Shown: positions 44,352 to 54,595, numbered from the stretch's first letter. The stretch: 64,000 nt of DNA from Pandoraea apista (GCF_001465595.2 NZ_CP013481.2:3968001-4032000), one strand, 5' to 3'. Program-made: numbers and translations. The notes: generated from the letters alone by a model not told the origin.

Positions 44352-45656
44352 ATGCTGCCATTACTGGGGCTGGCCACTATCGTCGTACTGCTCGGCGCGA
44401 TTCTGTCAAAACGCATGTCGCCACTGGTGGCGCTCATCATCGTGCCGATCGCCGCGTCGTTGATCGGCGGGTTTGGCCTTCAAACCAGCAAATTCGTCAT
44501 CGACGGGCTCAAGAGTCTCGCGCCGGTGGTCGGTATGTTCGTCTTCGCGATCCTCTACTTCGGCACCATTACCGACGCCGGCACGCTCGACCCGATCATC
44601 GATCGCATTCTGAAGGCCGTCGGCACGCGCCCGACACGTATCGTCGTAGGTACGACGCTGCTGGCGCTCCTCATTCACCTCGACGGCTCCGGCGCCGTTT
44701 GCTTCCTCGTGACGATTCCCGCCATGCTGCCGCTCTACGACCGCCTCGGCATGGACCGGCGCGTGCTCGCCGCCGCTGTGTCGATGGCCGCCGGCATCAA
44801 CTTCCTGCCGTGGACCGGCCCGATGATCCGCGCATCGGCGTCGCTGCACCTGCCTGTGTCGAGTCTTTTCAATCCGCTGATTCCGGTACAGGCCGTAGGA
44901 CTGGTCTTCGTGTTCGGCATGGCTTACTGGCTGGGTCGTCGCGAAGAGAAGCGTCTGGGCTTCACCGCCGCCAGCGGGGCGATTCCGATGCCGAAACGTG
45001 AGTTGTCGCCGGAAGAACAGGCACTGCGCCGCCCGAAGCTCTTCTGGTTCAACATTGTGCTCACGCTGATCGTGCTCGGCACCATGGTCGTCATGGGCGA
45101 GAAGATTCCGCCCGCGATCATGTTCATGGTCGGCTTGTGCGTGGCGTTGATGGTGAATTATCCGAACGTCGACATGCAGCGCAAACGCATCGATGCGCAT
45201 GCCCGCGCAGCGCTGATGATGGCAGGCATTCTGCTCGCCGCCGGCGTGTTCACCGGGGTGATGCAAGGCAGCGGCATGCTCAAGGCGATGGCCCAAGCCG
45301 CCGTAGGCTTCGTGCCGCAAGGCATGGCGAGCCACATTCCGGTCGCCCTCGGCATGGTCTCGATGCCGCTCAGCATGCTCTTCGACCCCGACTCATTCTA
45401 TTTCGGCGTGCTGCCGGTCATCGCTGAAGTGGCTGGCCAACTGGGTGTGCCGGCGGTACAGGTTGGTCAGGCCGCGTTGCTGGGCCAAATGACAACGGGT
45501 TTCCCGGTCAGCCCGCTCACGCCCGCCACATTCCTCGTGGTCGGTCTGTGCCGGATCGATCTGGCGGATCACCAGAAATTCACGTTTCCGTTGCTCTTCG
45601 GCGCCTCGATCGTCATGACGATCGCCGCCGTCGCGCTCGGCGTGTTCCCTTTTTAA
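44352..45656 (+). CDS. CitMHS-family citrate/carboxylate transporter
   Basis: This 434-aa transporter has about 12 membrane segments. Family motifs are LLIHLDGSGAVCFLVTIPAMLPLYDRL, MAAGINFLPWTGPMIRAS and GQMTTGFPVSPLTPATFLVVGL. CitMHS proteins import metal-citrate complexes or related tricarboxylates. GGAGAC precedes the ATG. It is first in a plus-strand operon with an AtuA-type protein and a DUF4387 protein, so the imported acid is probably their substrate, perhaps a branched or unsaturated relative of citrate. Confidence 0.88.
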   Translation: MLPLLGLATIVVLLGAILSKRMSPLVALIIVPIAASLIGGFGLQTSKFVIDGLKSLAPVVGMFVFAILYFGTITDAGTLDPIIDRILKAVGTRPTRIVVGTTLLALLIHLDGSGAVCFLVTIPAMLPLYDRLGMDRRVLAAAVSMAAGINFLPWTGPMIRASASLHLPVSSLFNPLIPVQAVGLVFVFGMAYWLGRREEKRLGFTAASGAIPMPKRELSPEEQALRRPKLFWFNIVLTLIVLGTMVVMGEKIPPAIMFMVGLCVALMVNYPNVDMQRKRIDAHARAALMMAGILLAAGVFTGVMQGSGMLKAMAQAAVGFVPQGMASHIPVALGMVSMPLSMLFDPDSFYFGVLPVIAEVAGQLGVPAVQVGQAALLGQMTTGFPVSPLTPATFLVVGLCRIDLADHQKFTFPLLFGASIVMTIAAVALGVFPF

Positions 45657-45679
45657 GCCCCACCGAACGGACTCGACGC

Positions 45680-47047
45680 ATGACAGGCAAGCCAACGCAA
45701 CCGGCCCCACGACACGTCCGGATCGGTGCGGGCGCCGGGTATTCCGGCGACCGCATCGAACCCGCCGTCGAACTCGCGGAACACGGCGCACTCGACTACC
45801 TCGTGTTCGAATGTCTCGCCGAACGCACGATTGCCATCGCACAACAGGCGCGACGTAAAGACCCGCTGTCGGGTTACGATCCGTTGCTCGAAGCGCGAAT
45901 GACTGCCGTACTGCCGGCAGCCATTCGCAACGGCATCCGAATCATCTCGAACATGGGCGCGGCGAATCCGCTGGCTGCCGCGCGCAAAACGGCCGAGATC
46001 GCCCGCAAGCTGGGCCTTGGCGACGTGAAAATCGCAGCGATTACCGGCGACGACGTGCTCGACGTCGTGCGGCAAAGCGATGCGAAATTCGAGGAATCAG
46101 GCGAGACCGTGGCATCTTATCGGGATCGCATTGTCTCCGCGAACGCGTATCTCGGCGCGAGCGCCATCGTCGACGCGCTGGCCGCCGGCGCGCAGATCGT
46201 ATTGACTGGCCGCGTCGCGGACCCGTCGCTGTTTGCCGCGCCGTTGATCCACGAGTTCGGCTGGCGTATGGACGACTGGGAAACGCTCGGTCAGGCCACC
46301 GTAATCGGCCATCTGCTGGAGTGTGCGGGACAAGTCACGGGGGGCTATTTCGCCGATCCCGGCTACAAGGATGTACCGAACCTCGCAAAGCTCGGCTTTC
46401 CGATCGGCGAGGTGACGGCCGACGGTTCGGTCGTCATCACGAAAGCCCCGCACGCCGGCGGACGTGTCACACAAGCCACATGCAAGGAGCAGTTGCTGTA
46501 CGAGATCCACGATCCGCGGCGATACCTGCAACCCGATGTCGTCGCCGATTTCTCCGAGGTCCGCGTGACAGAGGAAGCGCCCGACCGCATCAAGGTGACC
46601 GGCGGACGCGGGACTCCCCGCACCGACACGCTCAAGGTGTCGGTCGGCTATGTCGATGGATTCATCGGCGAGGGACAAATCTCCTACGGGGGGCCCGGCG
46701 CGGTTGCGCGCGCACGCCTCGCTATCGAGATCGTGCGTGAACGACTCGCCTTGACCGGCGTTCAGACAAGCGAACTGCGTTTCGATCTGATCGGTGTGGA
46801 TTCGCTTTACGGCCCAACGGCGAGCGCACTGAACGCCGACCCGTACGAGGTGCGCGTGCGCGTGGCGGGGCGCACGGCATCGGCCGAACAGGCCGTGCGC
46901 ATCGGCAACGAAGTCGAGACGTTGTACACAAACGGTCCGGCGGGCGGCGGCGGCGCGACCAAGTCCGTACGAGAAGTGCTCGCCGTCCAGTCGGTGCTGT
47001 TACCGCGCGAGCATGTAAAGCCCGCGTTCACCCTTGTGGAGATTTGA
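45680..47047 (+). CDS. AtuA-like acyclic terpene utilisation family protein (DUF1446)
   Basis: This 455-aa protein has the DUF1446 opening VRIGAGAGYSGDRIEPAVELAEHG, the LVFECLAERTIA motif, ISNMGAANPLAAA, LTGRVADPSLFAAPL, and a C-terminal YTNGPAGGGGA loop. AtuA is part of citronellol/geraniol degradation in Pseudomonas, but most family members occur with a DUF4387 partner and a carboxylate transporter, as here. The atu acyl-CoA genes are missing. The reaction is not established; a CoA-independent step on a hydroxy acid is one possibility. Confidence 0.8.
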   Translation: MTGKPTQPAPRHVRIGAGAGYSGDRIEPAVELAEHGALDYLVFECLAERTIAIAQQARRKDPLSGYDPLLEARMTAVLPAAIRNGIRIISNMGAANPLAAARKTAEIARKLGLGDVKIAAITGDDVLDVVRQSDAKFEESGETVASYRDRIVSANAYLGASAIVDALAAGAQIVLTGRVADPSLFAAPLIHEFGWRMDDWETLGQATVIGHLLECAGQVTGGYFADPGYKDVPNLAKLGFPIGEVTADGSVVITKAPHAGGRVTQATCKEQLLYEIHDPRRYLQPDVVADFSEVRVTEEAPDRIKVTGGRGTPRTDTLKVSVGYVDGFIGEGQISYGGPGAVARARLAIEIVRERLALTGVQTSELRFDLIGVDSLYGPTASALNADPYEVRVRVAGRTASAEQAVRIGNEVETLYTNGPAGGGGATKSVREVLAVQSVLLPREHVKPAFTLVEI

Positions 47048-47048
47048 G

Positions 47049-47360
47049 ATGAAGCTGCGAGAACTCGCGCATTCGCGCACCGGGGACAAAGGCAACACGC
47101 TCAATGTTTCGCTCATTTGCCATGACGCGCAGCATTACGAGCACCTGCGCGCCGAAGTCACGCCCGAGCGGGTCAAAGCCTTTCTGGGAGATGTCGTGCT
47201 CGGCGACGTGGTGCGCTACGAACTCCCCCATCTGGCAGCATTCAACTTCGTGCTGGGCAAAGCGCTCGGTGGCGGCGTCACGCGTTCCCTCGCGCTGGAC
47301 GCGCATGGCAAATCGCTGAGTTCGGCACTACTGGCATTGGAGGTCGCCAAACCGGCGTGA
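47049..47360 (+). CDS. DUF4387/AtuA-associated small protein
   Basis: This 103-aa protein (ATG at 47049) has the conserved opening MKLRELAHSRTGDKGNTLNVSLICHD and a VRYELPHLAAFNFVLGKALGGGVTRSLALDAHGKSL core. It starts 1 bp after the AtuA-like stop codon. In many genomes this domain is encoded beside, or fused to, AtuA-like proteins, so it is probably a second subunit. The start matters: an in-frame ATG at 47034 lies inside the upstream gene. Confidence 0.8.
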   Translation: MKLRELAHSRTGDKGNTLNVSLICHDAQHYEHLRAEVTPERVKAFLGDVVLGDVVRYELPHLAAFNFVLGKALGGGVTRSLALDAHGKSLSSALLALEVAKPA

Positions 47361-47403
47361 CGAGCGACAGGGCAAGGCTAACGGCAGCCGCAAGTGCCCA
47401 CGT

Positions 47404-47832
47404 TCAGAAACTGCAACAATCGCAAAGCAGTTCCGGATTGAGCAGATCGGGCGGGCGTCCGCCCAGTCTGCCGAAGCCGAACGCAGCCACCAGATTCTCC
47501 ACCGCGCGCCCAACGTCGGGCGACGACATCGCACGCACGCCCGCTCGCGTCATCGCCTCGATGTCCATCTGCGGTTCGCTCCGGGTCAGGCAGCACACCG
47601 CCTGAAGCGCGTCGAGACCGGCGAGCATCTGCGCGTCGATCACATCGCTCGCGCCCACGAGCGCCGCCGCCGCCGAACGAAGATGCTCACTCAGCGTATC
47701 GCGCGACATCGCCTCCGTCTGGCCGCACATCGAGACATCGAAAAAGCTATCGAGACGCTCGATGGCGGCCTCGTCGAGCGGCTGTGTGACCACCACCCGA
47801 TGCCGTCGCAGCCCTGCAAGAGCGAGCTTCAC
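47404..47832 (-). pseudogene. D-2-hydroxyacid dehydrogenase lacking its NAD-binding domain
   Basis: These 142 codons encode the N-terminal half-domain of a D-isomer-specific 2-hydroxyacid dehydrogenase (VVVTQPLDEAAIERL to GVRAMSSPDV, residues about 13-105). They then jump directly to what looks like the family's C-terminal end (AVENLVAAFGFGRLGGRPPDLLNPEL). The Rossmann domain with GxGxxG and the catalytic Arg-Glu-His, roughly 150-180 residues, is absent. The frame is intact and the start overlaps the GMC gene stop codon (ATGA), so it is probably still translated. An in-frame internal deletion explains it best; a reduced functional protein is less likely. Confidence 0.7.
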
Positions 47833-49502
47833 GCGGGCACCGCTTCCGCGTTTTCGCGCACCGCCTCGCCGGTACGCATCGGCACACGTCCACGAATCAA
47901 ATCGGCCGCACGTTCGGCGATCATGATGACCGGCGCATTGATGTTGCCCGAGGTCAGGTCCGGCATCACCGACGCGTCGATCACGCGCAACCCTCGCACC
48001 CCCTTCACCCTCAGTTGGCTATCGACCACCGCCATCGGGTCGTCGTCGCTGCCCATCCGGCAGGTGCCCGCCGGGTGGTGAACCGTAATCGCGGTCTTGC
48101 GAATAAAGGCGTCGATATCGGCGTCGGACGCGCTCGCCGGTCCCGGCGCGATTTCCGCCCCGATGTAAGACGCGAGACTCGGCTGCGCGGCCAGGTCTCG
48201 CACAATCCTCACGGACGAACGCAGCGCCGCCCAGTCGTAAGGCGTCGACAGGAAATTCTGATGGATGCGCGCCTTCGCAGACGGATCGCTCGATGCGAGC
48301 CGAACCTCTCCGCGGCTTTGCGGATGCAGCAACACCGTCCGACATGCGAAACCGTCGTTGAACGGTGCCTTGAAGGGCTTGAAGTACGGCCACGCCCCGA
48401 GCGGTGCTGCGGTCAGCAGCAGTTGCAGGTCGGGGGCGTCGCTGACGTCAGGCGCCTCGCCACTGTGCATGAAACCGACCACGCCGCCCGGCACGTCCGC
48501 AGCAAAACCCTTGCCCGTCAGATATGCGCGAATCAGTTGAGTACCGATGCGGTCGAGACGCATCATCCTGTGGAACGGCCCGGGGGTGGCCCGGCGATAC
48601 ATCACGATCACCGACGGATGATCCTGAAGGTTGCGGCCAACGCCCGGGCTCGCCACCAATGTGCGGATGTCGCTCTGCGAGAGCCGTTCGGGATCGCCGA
48701 TCCCCGAGAGCATCAGCAATTGCGGCGTATTGATCACGCCGCCCGACAACAGAACTTCGCGGCTGGCCCGCGCCACATGCTTCACGCCGTTCTGCCAGTA
48801 CTCCACGCCCACCGCCTTGTCGCCTTCGAGCAAGACACGAGACGCGAGCGCATTCACTTCGACCCACAGACCGGCGCGTGCGCGGGCCGGGTGGAGATAG
48901 GCGCTGGCGGCACTGCAACGGCGTCCGTTGCGAATCGTCATCTGAAGGCGGCTGAAGCCGGTTTGTGTGGCGCCATTGTAGTCGTCGACCCATGGGTGCC
49001 CGGCGGTCGCGGACGCCTTGGCAAACGCCCCCAGCAGCGGGTCTTCATAGCGGCAGCGCTGAACGTTCAGCGGTCCGTCGCCGCCGCGAAATGCACCGCC
49101 GCCCTCTTCCCAGCGCTCCTGCTTGCGGAAGTACGGCAGCACCGCGTCGTAGGACCAATCGTGTAATCCATAGGCGCTTGCCCATCGGTCGAAGTCGGCG
49201 CGATTACCTCGCACATGCGCCATGGCGTTGACCGACGACGATCCGCCCACGACCTTGCCTCGCGCACATTCCACACGGCGCCCGCCAACATTCTCTTCGG
49301 GCTCGCAGTCGTACATCCAGTCGTGCAGCCGCTTGGTCAGAATCTTGCCCCAGCCCAGCGGAATATGAATCCACGGGTCGCGATCCCATCCCCCTGCCTC
49401 CAGCACGAGGACTCGCACGTCGCTGTCCTCGGTCAGGCGATTGGCGAGCGTGCAACCCGCCGAGCCCGCACCAACGACGATGTAATCAAAAGTGGTTTGC
49501 AT
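47829..49502 (-). CDS. GMC-family FAD oxidoreductase (choline/alcohol dehydrogenase-like)
   Basis: This 557-aa flavoenzyme has FAD-binding [29 protein letters not shown], a [15 protein letters not shown] signature and the active-site region [16 protein letters not shown] with the catalytic His. Members oxidise alcohols to aldehydes. The aldehyde dehydrogenase gene directly upstream (28-bp gap) would take the product to an acid, a common pair. It belongs to the second large minus-strand operon with its own ABC importer, which suggests that an imported alcohol or ether is oxidised here. Confidence 0.9.
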   Translation of the reverse strand: MQTTFDYIVVGAGSAGCTLANRLTEDSDVRVLVLEAGGWDRDPWIHIPLGWGKILTKRLHDWMYDCEPEENVGGRRVECARGKVVGGSSSVNAMAHVRGNRADFDRWASAYGLHDWSYDAVLPYFRKQERWEEGGGAFRGGDGPLNVQRCRYEDPLLGAFAKASATAGHPWVDDYNGATQTGFSRLQMTIRNGRRCSAASAYLHPARARAGLWVEVNALASRVLLEGDKAVGVEYWQNGVKHVARASREVLLSGGVINTPQLLMLSGIGDPERLSQSDIRTLVASPGVGRNLQDHPSVIVMYRRATPGPFHRMMRLDRIGTQLIRAYLTGKGFAADVPGGVVGFMHSGEAPDVSDAPDLQLLLTAAPLGAWPYFKPFKAPFNDGFACRTVLLHPQSRGEVRLASSDPSAKARIHQNFLSTPYDWAALRSSVRIVRDLAAQPSLASYIGAEIAPGPASASDADIDAFIRKTAITVHHPAGTCRMGSDDDPMAVVDSQLRVKGVRGLRVIDASVMPDLTSGNINAPVIMIAERAADLIRGRVPMRTGEAVRENAEAVPA

Positions 49503-49529
49503 GCCTGGGTCCTGCCATCGGTTGACGGG

Positions 49530-51089
49530 TCAGCGCGGCGCGGCAACGCGACGCAGGCTGACGTGAATGTTCTTTTCCTGAGTGAACGACAACATCTCGC
49601 CGAGGCATTCCTCACGGCCCATACCAGACTGCTTCATGCCGCCGAAGGGTGCGCCCAGAAAGTGCTTGCCGACTTCGTTGATCCACACATACCCCGCGTT
49701 GACACGTGACGCCGCGCGCATTCCTCGCTCAAGGTCGTTCGTCCAGATGGCGCAGGTCAGCCCATAGTCGAGCGCGTTCACGTCGGCGAGCATCTTCGCC
49801 TCATCGCGCCATTTGATGATCGACAGCACGGGACCGAAGATCTCCTCCTGGGCGATGCGCATTTCCGGATCGACGTCGGCGAACACTGTCGGCTCGATGT
49901 AGTAGCCGTTCGCCAGCGCGGGGTTGTCGGGCACCTTGCCGCCGACGACGAGCCTCGCGCCCTGCTCGCGTGCAGAGGCAATGTATTCCAGCACCCGCGC
50001 GTGTTGGGCCTGACTGATGATCGCGCCCATGCTCGTTTTCGGATCGGTCGGCAGCCCCGGCACAAACGCTTTGCACCGCTCGGCAATACGCTCGATCACG
50101 GCCTCATACAGATGCTCGTGCAGGAACAGGCGGCTCGTGGAACCGCACGACTGACCACACCATGTGAAATTCATGCCGGCGACCGCACTGGCGGCGAGCG
50201 CGTCAGGGTCGACATCGGGGTAAGCGATCAGAGCGTTCTTGCCGCCCAGCTCCAGCAGCATCGGCTTGATGCGCTCCGCCGCACCGCGCGCCACTGCCCG
50301 CCCGGTCGGTATGCTGCCGACCAGTCCCAGCATCGCCACGCCGGGATGCGACACGAGCGACTCGCCCACCTCGCGCCCGCCGTTGAGAATCGACACCACA
50401 CCGGGCGGGAACAGGCCGCCCACGATCTCCGCCAGGCGCAACGACGACAGCGGGGCCTGCTCGGGCGGTTTGATGATGACTGCGTTGCCCGCTGCGAGCG
50501 GTGCCGCCATCTTGCCCGCAGCGAACATGAACGGGTGGTTGAACGCCACGATTCGGGCGACCACCCCGACGGGCTCGCGCACCGTGAAGTCGATCGCATC
50601 GGGCCCCATCGGAATCGACACCCCTTTCATCTCGGTGACAAGCCCGGCGAAGAACTCGAACAGCGCGGCGGCGACCATCACGTCGCCCGTCATTTCGGCG
50701 ACCGGGTTGCCGCAATCGGCCGCGTCGAGCAGCGCAAGATCGGCGGCATGCTTGCGCATCTCTACCGCGGCCGCCTTGAGAAGGCGAGCCCGTTCCAACG
50801 GCGGTGTATCGCGCCACACCGCAAACCCCTCGCGGGCGGCGGTGACTGCGGCGTCGACATCGCTTGCGTCGCCGATCGCCGCGCGACCGATGCGCGACCC
50901 GTCGCCCGGGCTGAAAACGTCGCCATAGCGGCCCGAACGCGGGGCGTGCCATGCGCCGCCGTAGAAAAGCCCGTCGTGTGCCGGCAGCACCAATCCCGGC
51001 ACCCGGTCTCGCGTTGCGGACGCCCCGGACGCCCCGGATACCGGGGAAGAAATATCGGACGTAATCGCTGTCATCTCTGCGCGCCTCAT
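49530..51089 (-). CDS. Aldehyde dehydrogenase family protein
   Basis: This 519-aa NAD(P)-dependent dehydrogenase shows VAFNHPFMFAAGKMAAPLAAGNAVIIKP, GSIPTGRAVA, LLELGGKNALI with the general-base Glu, GQSCGSTSRLF with the nucleophilic Cys, and EEIFGPVLSI. The first ATG overlaps the stop codon of the binding-protein gene by 4 bp (ATGA); a second ATG at 51074 may be the main start. Paired with the GMC oxidoreductase it probably turns an alcohol-derived aldehyde into an acid. Confidence 0.9.
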   Translation of the reverse strand: MRRAEMTAITSDISSPVSGASGASATRDRVPGLVLPAHDGLFYGGAWHAPRSGRYGDVFSPGDGSRIGRAAIGDASDVDAAVTAAREGFAVWRDTPPLERARLLKAAAVEMRKHAADLALLDAADCGNPVAEMTGDVMVAAALFEFFAGLVTEMKGVSIPMGPDAIDFTVREPVGVVARIVAFNHPFMFAAGKMAAPLAAGNAVIIKPPEQAPLSSLRLAEIVGGLFPPGVVSILNGGREVGESLVSHPGVAMLGLVGSIPTGRAVARGAAERIKPMLLELGGKNALIAYPDVDPDALAASAVAGMNFTWCGQSCGSTSRLFLHEHLYEAVIERIAERCKAFVPGLPTDPKTSMGAIISQAQHARVLEYIASAREQGARLVVGGKVPDNPALANGYYIEPTVFADVDPEMRIAQEEIFGPVLSIIKWRDEAKMLADVNALDYGLTCAIWTNDLERGMRAASRVNAGYVWINEVGKHFLGAPFGGMKQSGMGREECLGEMLSFTQEKNIHVSLRRVAAPR

Positions 51090-52108
51090 TTACGCAACGG
51101 CTTGGCAGCCGTCAGGAACTTCATGTCGAAGCCGGCACTCGGCTTCGCTCCCGCATCGATCGACCCCTCCTTCTGGAGAATGTCGAACATCTCGCCCCAG
51201 CGTTTGCCGTCTACCCAGCCGATGCCGTTGGCCGCCGTGTCGGCCGAGTACATCGTGTGCCTGAAATCGGCATCGAGCTGTTCGGCGAGGATCTTCTCCT
51301 GCCCCTTGTATTCGGGGTTGGCCTTGACCAGAATGGCGAGCGCGTCGTCGGGATGGGCGATGACATAGGCGAACGCTTCCATGTACGCGTTCACGAAGCG
51401 CTGAACGAGTTGCGGGTTCGCGGCAATCATCTTGTCGGAGGCGAACATGCCTGAGCCGTATACATTCAGCCCATGATCCGCCGCCTGCAATATCGACAGC
51501 GAGCCCGGGCCACCCGTCTTCTCTTCGAGCAGCGGCACCTCGGCGTCGATATATCCGGGCACGGCGTCGACCCGGCCCAGAACGAGATAATTTTCATAGG
51601 GCGGCGCCACCGTGCTTTGCCTGATGTCGGCGAGCGACATGCCGTTCTTGCTGAGGAACGCTTTCAGGAACACGTACGTTGAACCGGCGGGATGCACGCC
51701 GACATTCATGCCCTTGAGGTCTCTGGCGGAATTGAGCGGCTTGCGCGATTTGACCGAAACCATCGCCAACGGACTCTTCTGGTTCACCGCCACCAGCGTG
51801 GTGTTCGACGCACCTTGTGTGCGGGCGACCATCAGCGTCGAGAGGTCCCCGAAGCCGAACTGCGCGCTGCCATTGGCCACCATGCGCAGCGCGTCGACCG
51901 AGCCGGTGCCCTTGCGGATCGCCGTCACGTTGATTCCTTGTTTGGCGAACATGCCCTTGTCGCGCGCCACAAAGAACATCGCATGGTTGGCGCGCACGAT
52001 CCAGTCCAGTTGGACGATGACGTCGTCGGCCGCCGACGCCGGCGCTGCCGCGACCAGCAACGACATCGAAACGAGAAGAACCGAAAACAGTTTGCTCAAT
52101 CTGCTCAC
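51086..52108 (-). CDS. ABC transporter substrate-binding protein, NMT1/THI5 type
   Basis: I choose the GTG at 52108, because AGGAG lies 8 nt upstream and the signal peptide then begins correctly (VSRLSKLFSVLLVSMSLLVAAAPASA); this gives 340 aa. Mature features are VIVQLDWIVRANHAMFFVARDKGMFAKQGINV, FGFGDLSTLMVA and VYGSGMFASDKMI. It resembles binding proteins for sulfonates, pyrimidines or aromatic acids. It is followed by permease and ATPase genes encoded just upstream on the same strand, making a complete importer. Confidence 0.87.
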   Translation of the reverse strand: MSRLSKLFSVLLVSMSLLVAAAPASAADDVIVQLDWIVRANHAMFFVARDKGMFAKQGINVTAIRKGTGSVDALRMVANGSAQFGFGDLSTLMVARTQGASNTTLVAVNQKSPLAMVSVKSRKPLNSARDLKGMNVGVHPAGSTYVFLKAFLSKNGMSLADIRQSTVAPPYENYLVLGRVDAVPGYIDAEVPLLEEKTGGPGSLSILQAADHGLNVYGSGMFASDKMIAANPQLVQRFVNAYMEAFAYVIAHPDDALAILVKANPEYKGQEKILAEQLDADFRHTMYSADTAANGIGWVDGKRWGEMFDILQKEGSIDAGAKPSAGFDMKFLTAAKPLRK

Positions 52109-52182
52109 GCTGGTACTCCTGCAAGAAGGAACGCTAAGAAAGAAGACGCAACGACAACCCGGCGAGTGGCGCTCAGTGGCGC

Positions 52183-53004
52183 TTAGTGACGCGCTTCGCC
52201 GCCCCACGTAATGAAGCGGTACTCGAACCACTCAACGGCGTAATAGAACAGCACGCCGAGCAACGACACTTCGACGAGTGCCGCGAAGACGAGCGGCATC
52301 TGCATTTGCGTCGAGGCAAACTGAATCACATAACCGAGACCTGCCGAGGCGCCGGCAAATTCGCCGACAATGGCGCCGATAACGCTCAGCGTGATCGCGA
52401 CCTTGATACCCGCCATCAAGGCAGGCAACGAGTGGGGAATCTGCACTCGCATCAGAATCTGGGTTCGTGTGGCGCCCACCGACTTGAGCAGCGCGACCAG
52501 ATTCGGATCGGCCGAGCGCAGGCCCACCAGCATGTTCAGCGCCACCGGGAAAAACGCCATGACGACGATGAGGAGAATCTTGGGCATCAGGTCGTAGCCG
52601 AACCAGAGCACGAAGATCGGCGCGAGCGCGATCTTGGGCACGTTCTGGAAGACCACCATGAGCGGATAGACAGCACTGCCCAGTCGTTCGAAACGGGCGA
52701 TGCAGATGGCCAGAGCCGCCCCCACGACGGAAGACAGCACGAATCCGTACAGCACCTCGCGGGCCGTCACCCACGCGGCAACGGCGAGTTCCGATTGCTT
52801 CGCCACCAACGCCCCGACGATCTGCGTGGGTGTCGGCAGTACGAATGCCGGCACGTCGAACACACGAAGCCCCGCCTCCCACAACACCAGCAATGCGATC
52901 AACAGGGCTACCCCCGGCCCCGCGCGCCACAGGCCGCGGAATGGTTTCGGGGCAGCGCGCCCGCGCGCGCCGGCCGGCACGACATCGGTAGGCGATGCAC
53001 TCAT
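52183..53004 (-). CDS. ABC transporter permease, SsuC/TauC type
   Basis: This 273-aa protein has six membrane segments, a conserved ATPase-contact region LVALLKSVGATRTQILMRVQIPHSLPALMAG and the following VIGAIVGEFAGASAGLGYVI. Its ATG overlaps the ATPase stop codon by 4 bp. It forms the second nitrate/sulfonate-class importer of the window with the flanking ATPase and binding protein. Confidence 0.9.
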   Translation of the reverse strand: MSASPTDVVPAGARGRAAPKPFRGLWRAGPGVALLIALLVLWEAGLRVFDVPAFVLPTPTQIVGALVAKQSELAVAAWVTAREVLYGFVLSSVVGAALAICIARFERLGSAVYPLMVVFQNVPKIALAPIFVLWFGYDLMPKILLIVVMAFFPVALNMLVGLRSADPNLVALLKSVGATRTQILMRVQIPHSLPALMAGIKVAITLSVIGAIVGEFAGASAGLGYVIQFASTQMQMPLVFAALVEVSLLGVLFYYAVEWFEYRFITWGGEARH

Positions 53005-53852
53005 GATGTCCTCCCGGCCCGATGGCCCTCTTTGAGACGTTTGCGCAAATGCGAGGCCGTCTGGGCAAACGCCAGCGTGGCGTAGCTATCTTCGTTACGG
53101 GGATACGCCAGCGGCACGGTCAGGCATTCGAGAATGCGTGCGGGGCCGGTCGCCATGACCGTGACTTCGCGCGACAGAAACACGGCTTCGTCGATCGAGT
53201 GCGTCACGAAAACGATTGTCTTGCCCGTGCGCTTCCAGAGGTCGAGCAGAAAATCGCTCATCTCTTCGCGCGTAATGGCATCGAGCGCGCCGAACGGCTC
53301 GTCCATCATCAGCACTTCCGGATCAAGCGCCAACGCCCGCGCAATCGCGACACGCTGGCGCATCCCGCCGGACAACTGCGACGGCTTGCGATCCACCGCG
53401 TGTCCCAGCCCCACGATGTTCAGCAACTCGAGCGCGCGCGTGCGTATGGCGTCCTTCTCGCGCAGCGTGCCGACCAGTTCCATCAACAGACAGACGTTGT
53501 CGAACGCGCTCTTCCACGGCATGAGCGCCGCCTCCTGAAACACCAGACCGATGCGGCGCTGCCGGACTGCCTCGGCCGGCGTCATCCCGCCCACGCTCAC
53601 CCGTCCGTGCGTGGGCGCCAGCAATCCTGCAAGCACCTTGAGCAACGTGCTCTTGCCACAGCCGGACGGCCCCACCAGCGAGGTGAATCCCCCGCGCTCC
53701 ACCGACAGATGAATGTCGTTGAGCACGCGATTGATCCGCCCATGCGTCTCGAAATCGACGCACAGGCCGCTGACGCTGATGTACGGCTCAGACGATGTCG
53801 CTGCCGCCGGGAAGGTTGGCGGCGGCATCTCCGGCCGATCGAGACTTGCCAT
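53001..53852 (-). CDS. ABC transporter ATP-binding protein, SsuB/TauB type
   Basis: This 283-aa protein shows Walker [26 protein letters not shown] (Q-loop), [32 protein letters not shown] and [11 protein letters not shown]. An N-terminal Pro/Ala-rich extension of about 25 residues precedes the fold. It is coupled to the permease gene by an ATGA overlap. Confidence 0.9.
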   Translation of the reverse strand: MASLDRPEMPPPTFPAAATSSEPYISVSGLCVDFETHGRINRVLNDIHLSVERGGFTSLVGPSGCGKSTLLKVLAGLLAPTHGRVSVGGMTPAEAVRQRRIGLVFQEAALMPWKSAFDNVCLLMELVGTLREKDAIRTRALELLNIVGLGHAVDRKPSQLSGGMRQRVAIARALALDPEVLMMDEPFGALDAITREEMSDFLLDLWKRTGKTIVFVTHSIDEAVFLSREVTVMATGPARILECLTVPLAYPRNEDSYATLAFAQTASHLRKRLKEGHRAGRTS

Positions 53853-53936
53853 AGGGATGCTCCAGTCTTGCTGTGTAATTGGAATATCGCCGCGCCTCGA
53901 TGGGCGTGCGGCGAGCCCGTCTGCTTCGATATTCGC

Positions 53937-54530
53937 TTAGCCGGCACTCGTGGCTTTCACAAATGCCGGGCGCTGCTCGATGCGCGCCAGCCATGCCGTA
54001 ATACCGCGCAATTCCGGCAACTCGAAGGGGAAGTTCACACAGCGCCTGACCAGCGGCGCCAGCGCCACGTCCGCCAGACTGAACGACTGGCCGGCACACC
54101 AGGGAACCTCGCGCAGGTGGGTGTCCAGAATCTTCAGCTCGGCAGCCAGGTTCGGCCCTGTATCGGCAGACTGTTCGTCCTTCGGCTTCTTGGCGTCCTT
54201 GAACCCTGCGAGGTAGACAGGGTTGAGCGACGCGAGCGTCCAGTCCATCCAGCGCTCGACGAATGTGCGCTGCGCGGGATCGTCCGGATACAGCGACTTG
54301 CTCTGACGGGCGAGGTAGCGCAGGATCGTGTGCGACTCCCAGATGACGAGTTCGCCATCGGTGAGCGTGGGCACTTTATTGGTGGGATTCATCGCGAGAT
54401 ATTCCGGGGTGCCGGTGTTGCCGAACTGGCGGCCGTAGTCGAGCCGTTCGTAGGGCTTACCCAGTTCCTCGAGAAGGAAAATGACTTTCTGCACGTTGCC
54501 GGAAGTTGCACGTCCGTAGAGCTTCAGCAT
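53937..54530 (-). CDS. Glutathione S-transferase family protein
   Basis: This 197-aa protein has a thioredoxin-like N-terminal domain (MLKLYGRATSGNVQKVIFLLEELG, then NKVPTLTDGELVIWESHTILRYLA with the glutathione-binding Val-Pro and Glu-Ser) and an all-helical C-terminal domain. Bacterial GSTs in ring-cleavage operons can act as maleylpyruvate isomerases or open aryl-ether or halogen bonds. The gentisate-dioxygenase-like cupin in the same operon makes maleylpyruvate isomerisation an attractive idea; this is inference. Confidence 0.87.
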   Translation of the reverse strand: MLKLYGRATSGNVQKVIFLLEELGKPYERLDYGRQFGNTGTPEYLAMNPTNKVPTLTDGELVIWESHTILRYLARQSKSLYPDDPAQRTFVERWMDWTLASLNPVYLAGFKDAKKPKDEQSADTGPNLAAELKILDTHLREVPWCAGQSFSLADVALAPLVRRCVNFPFELPELRGITAWLARIEQRPAFVKATSAG

Positions 54531-54595
54531 GTCGATGTCCTCAGATGATGATCAGTGTCTCGGCCGATTCGGTTGCTTCAGGCGAAGCACGGGCT

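Noticed and set aside
53022-54548. Long plus-strand frame opposite the ATPase and GST genes
   Set aside because: Antisense to genes with complete motifs; composition typical of reverse-strand frames.
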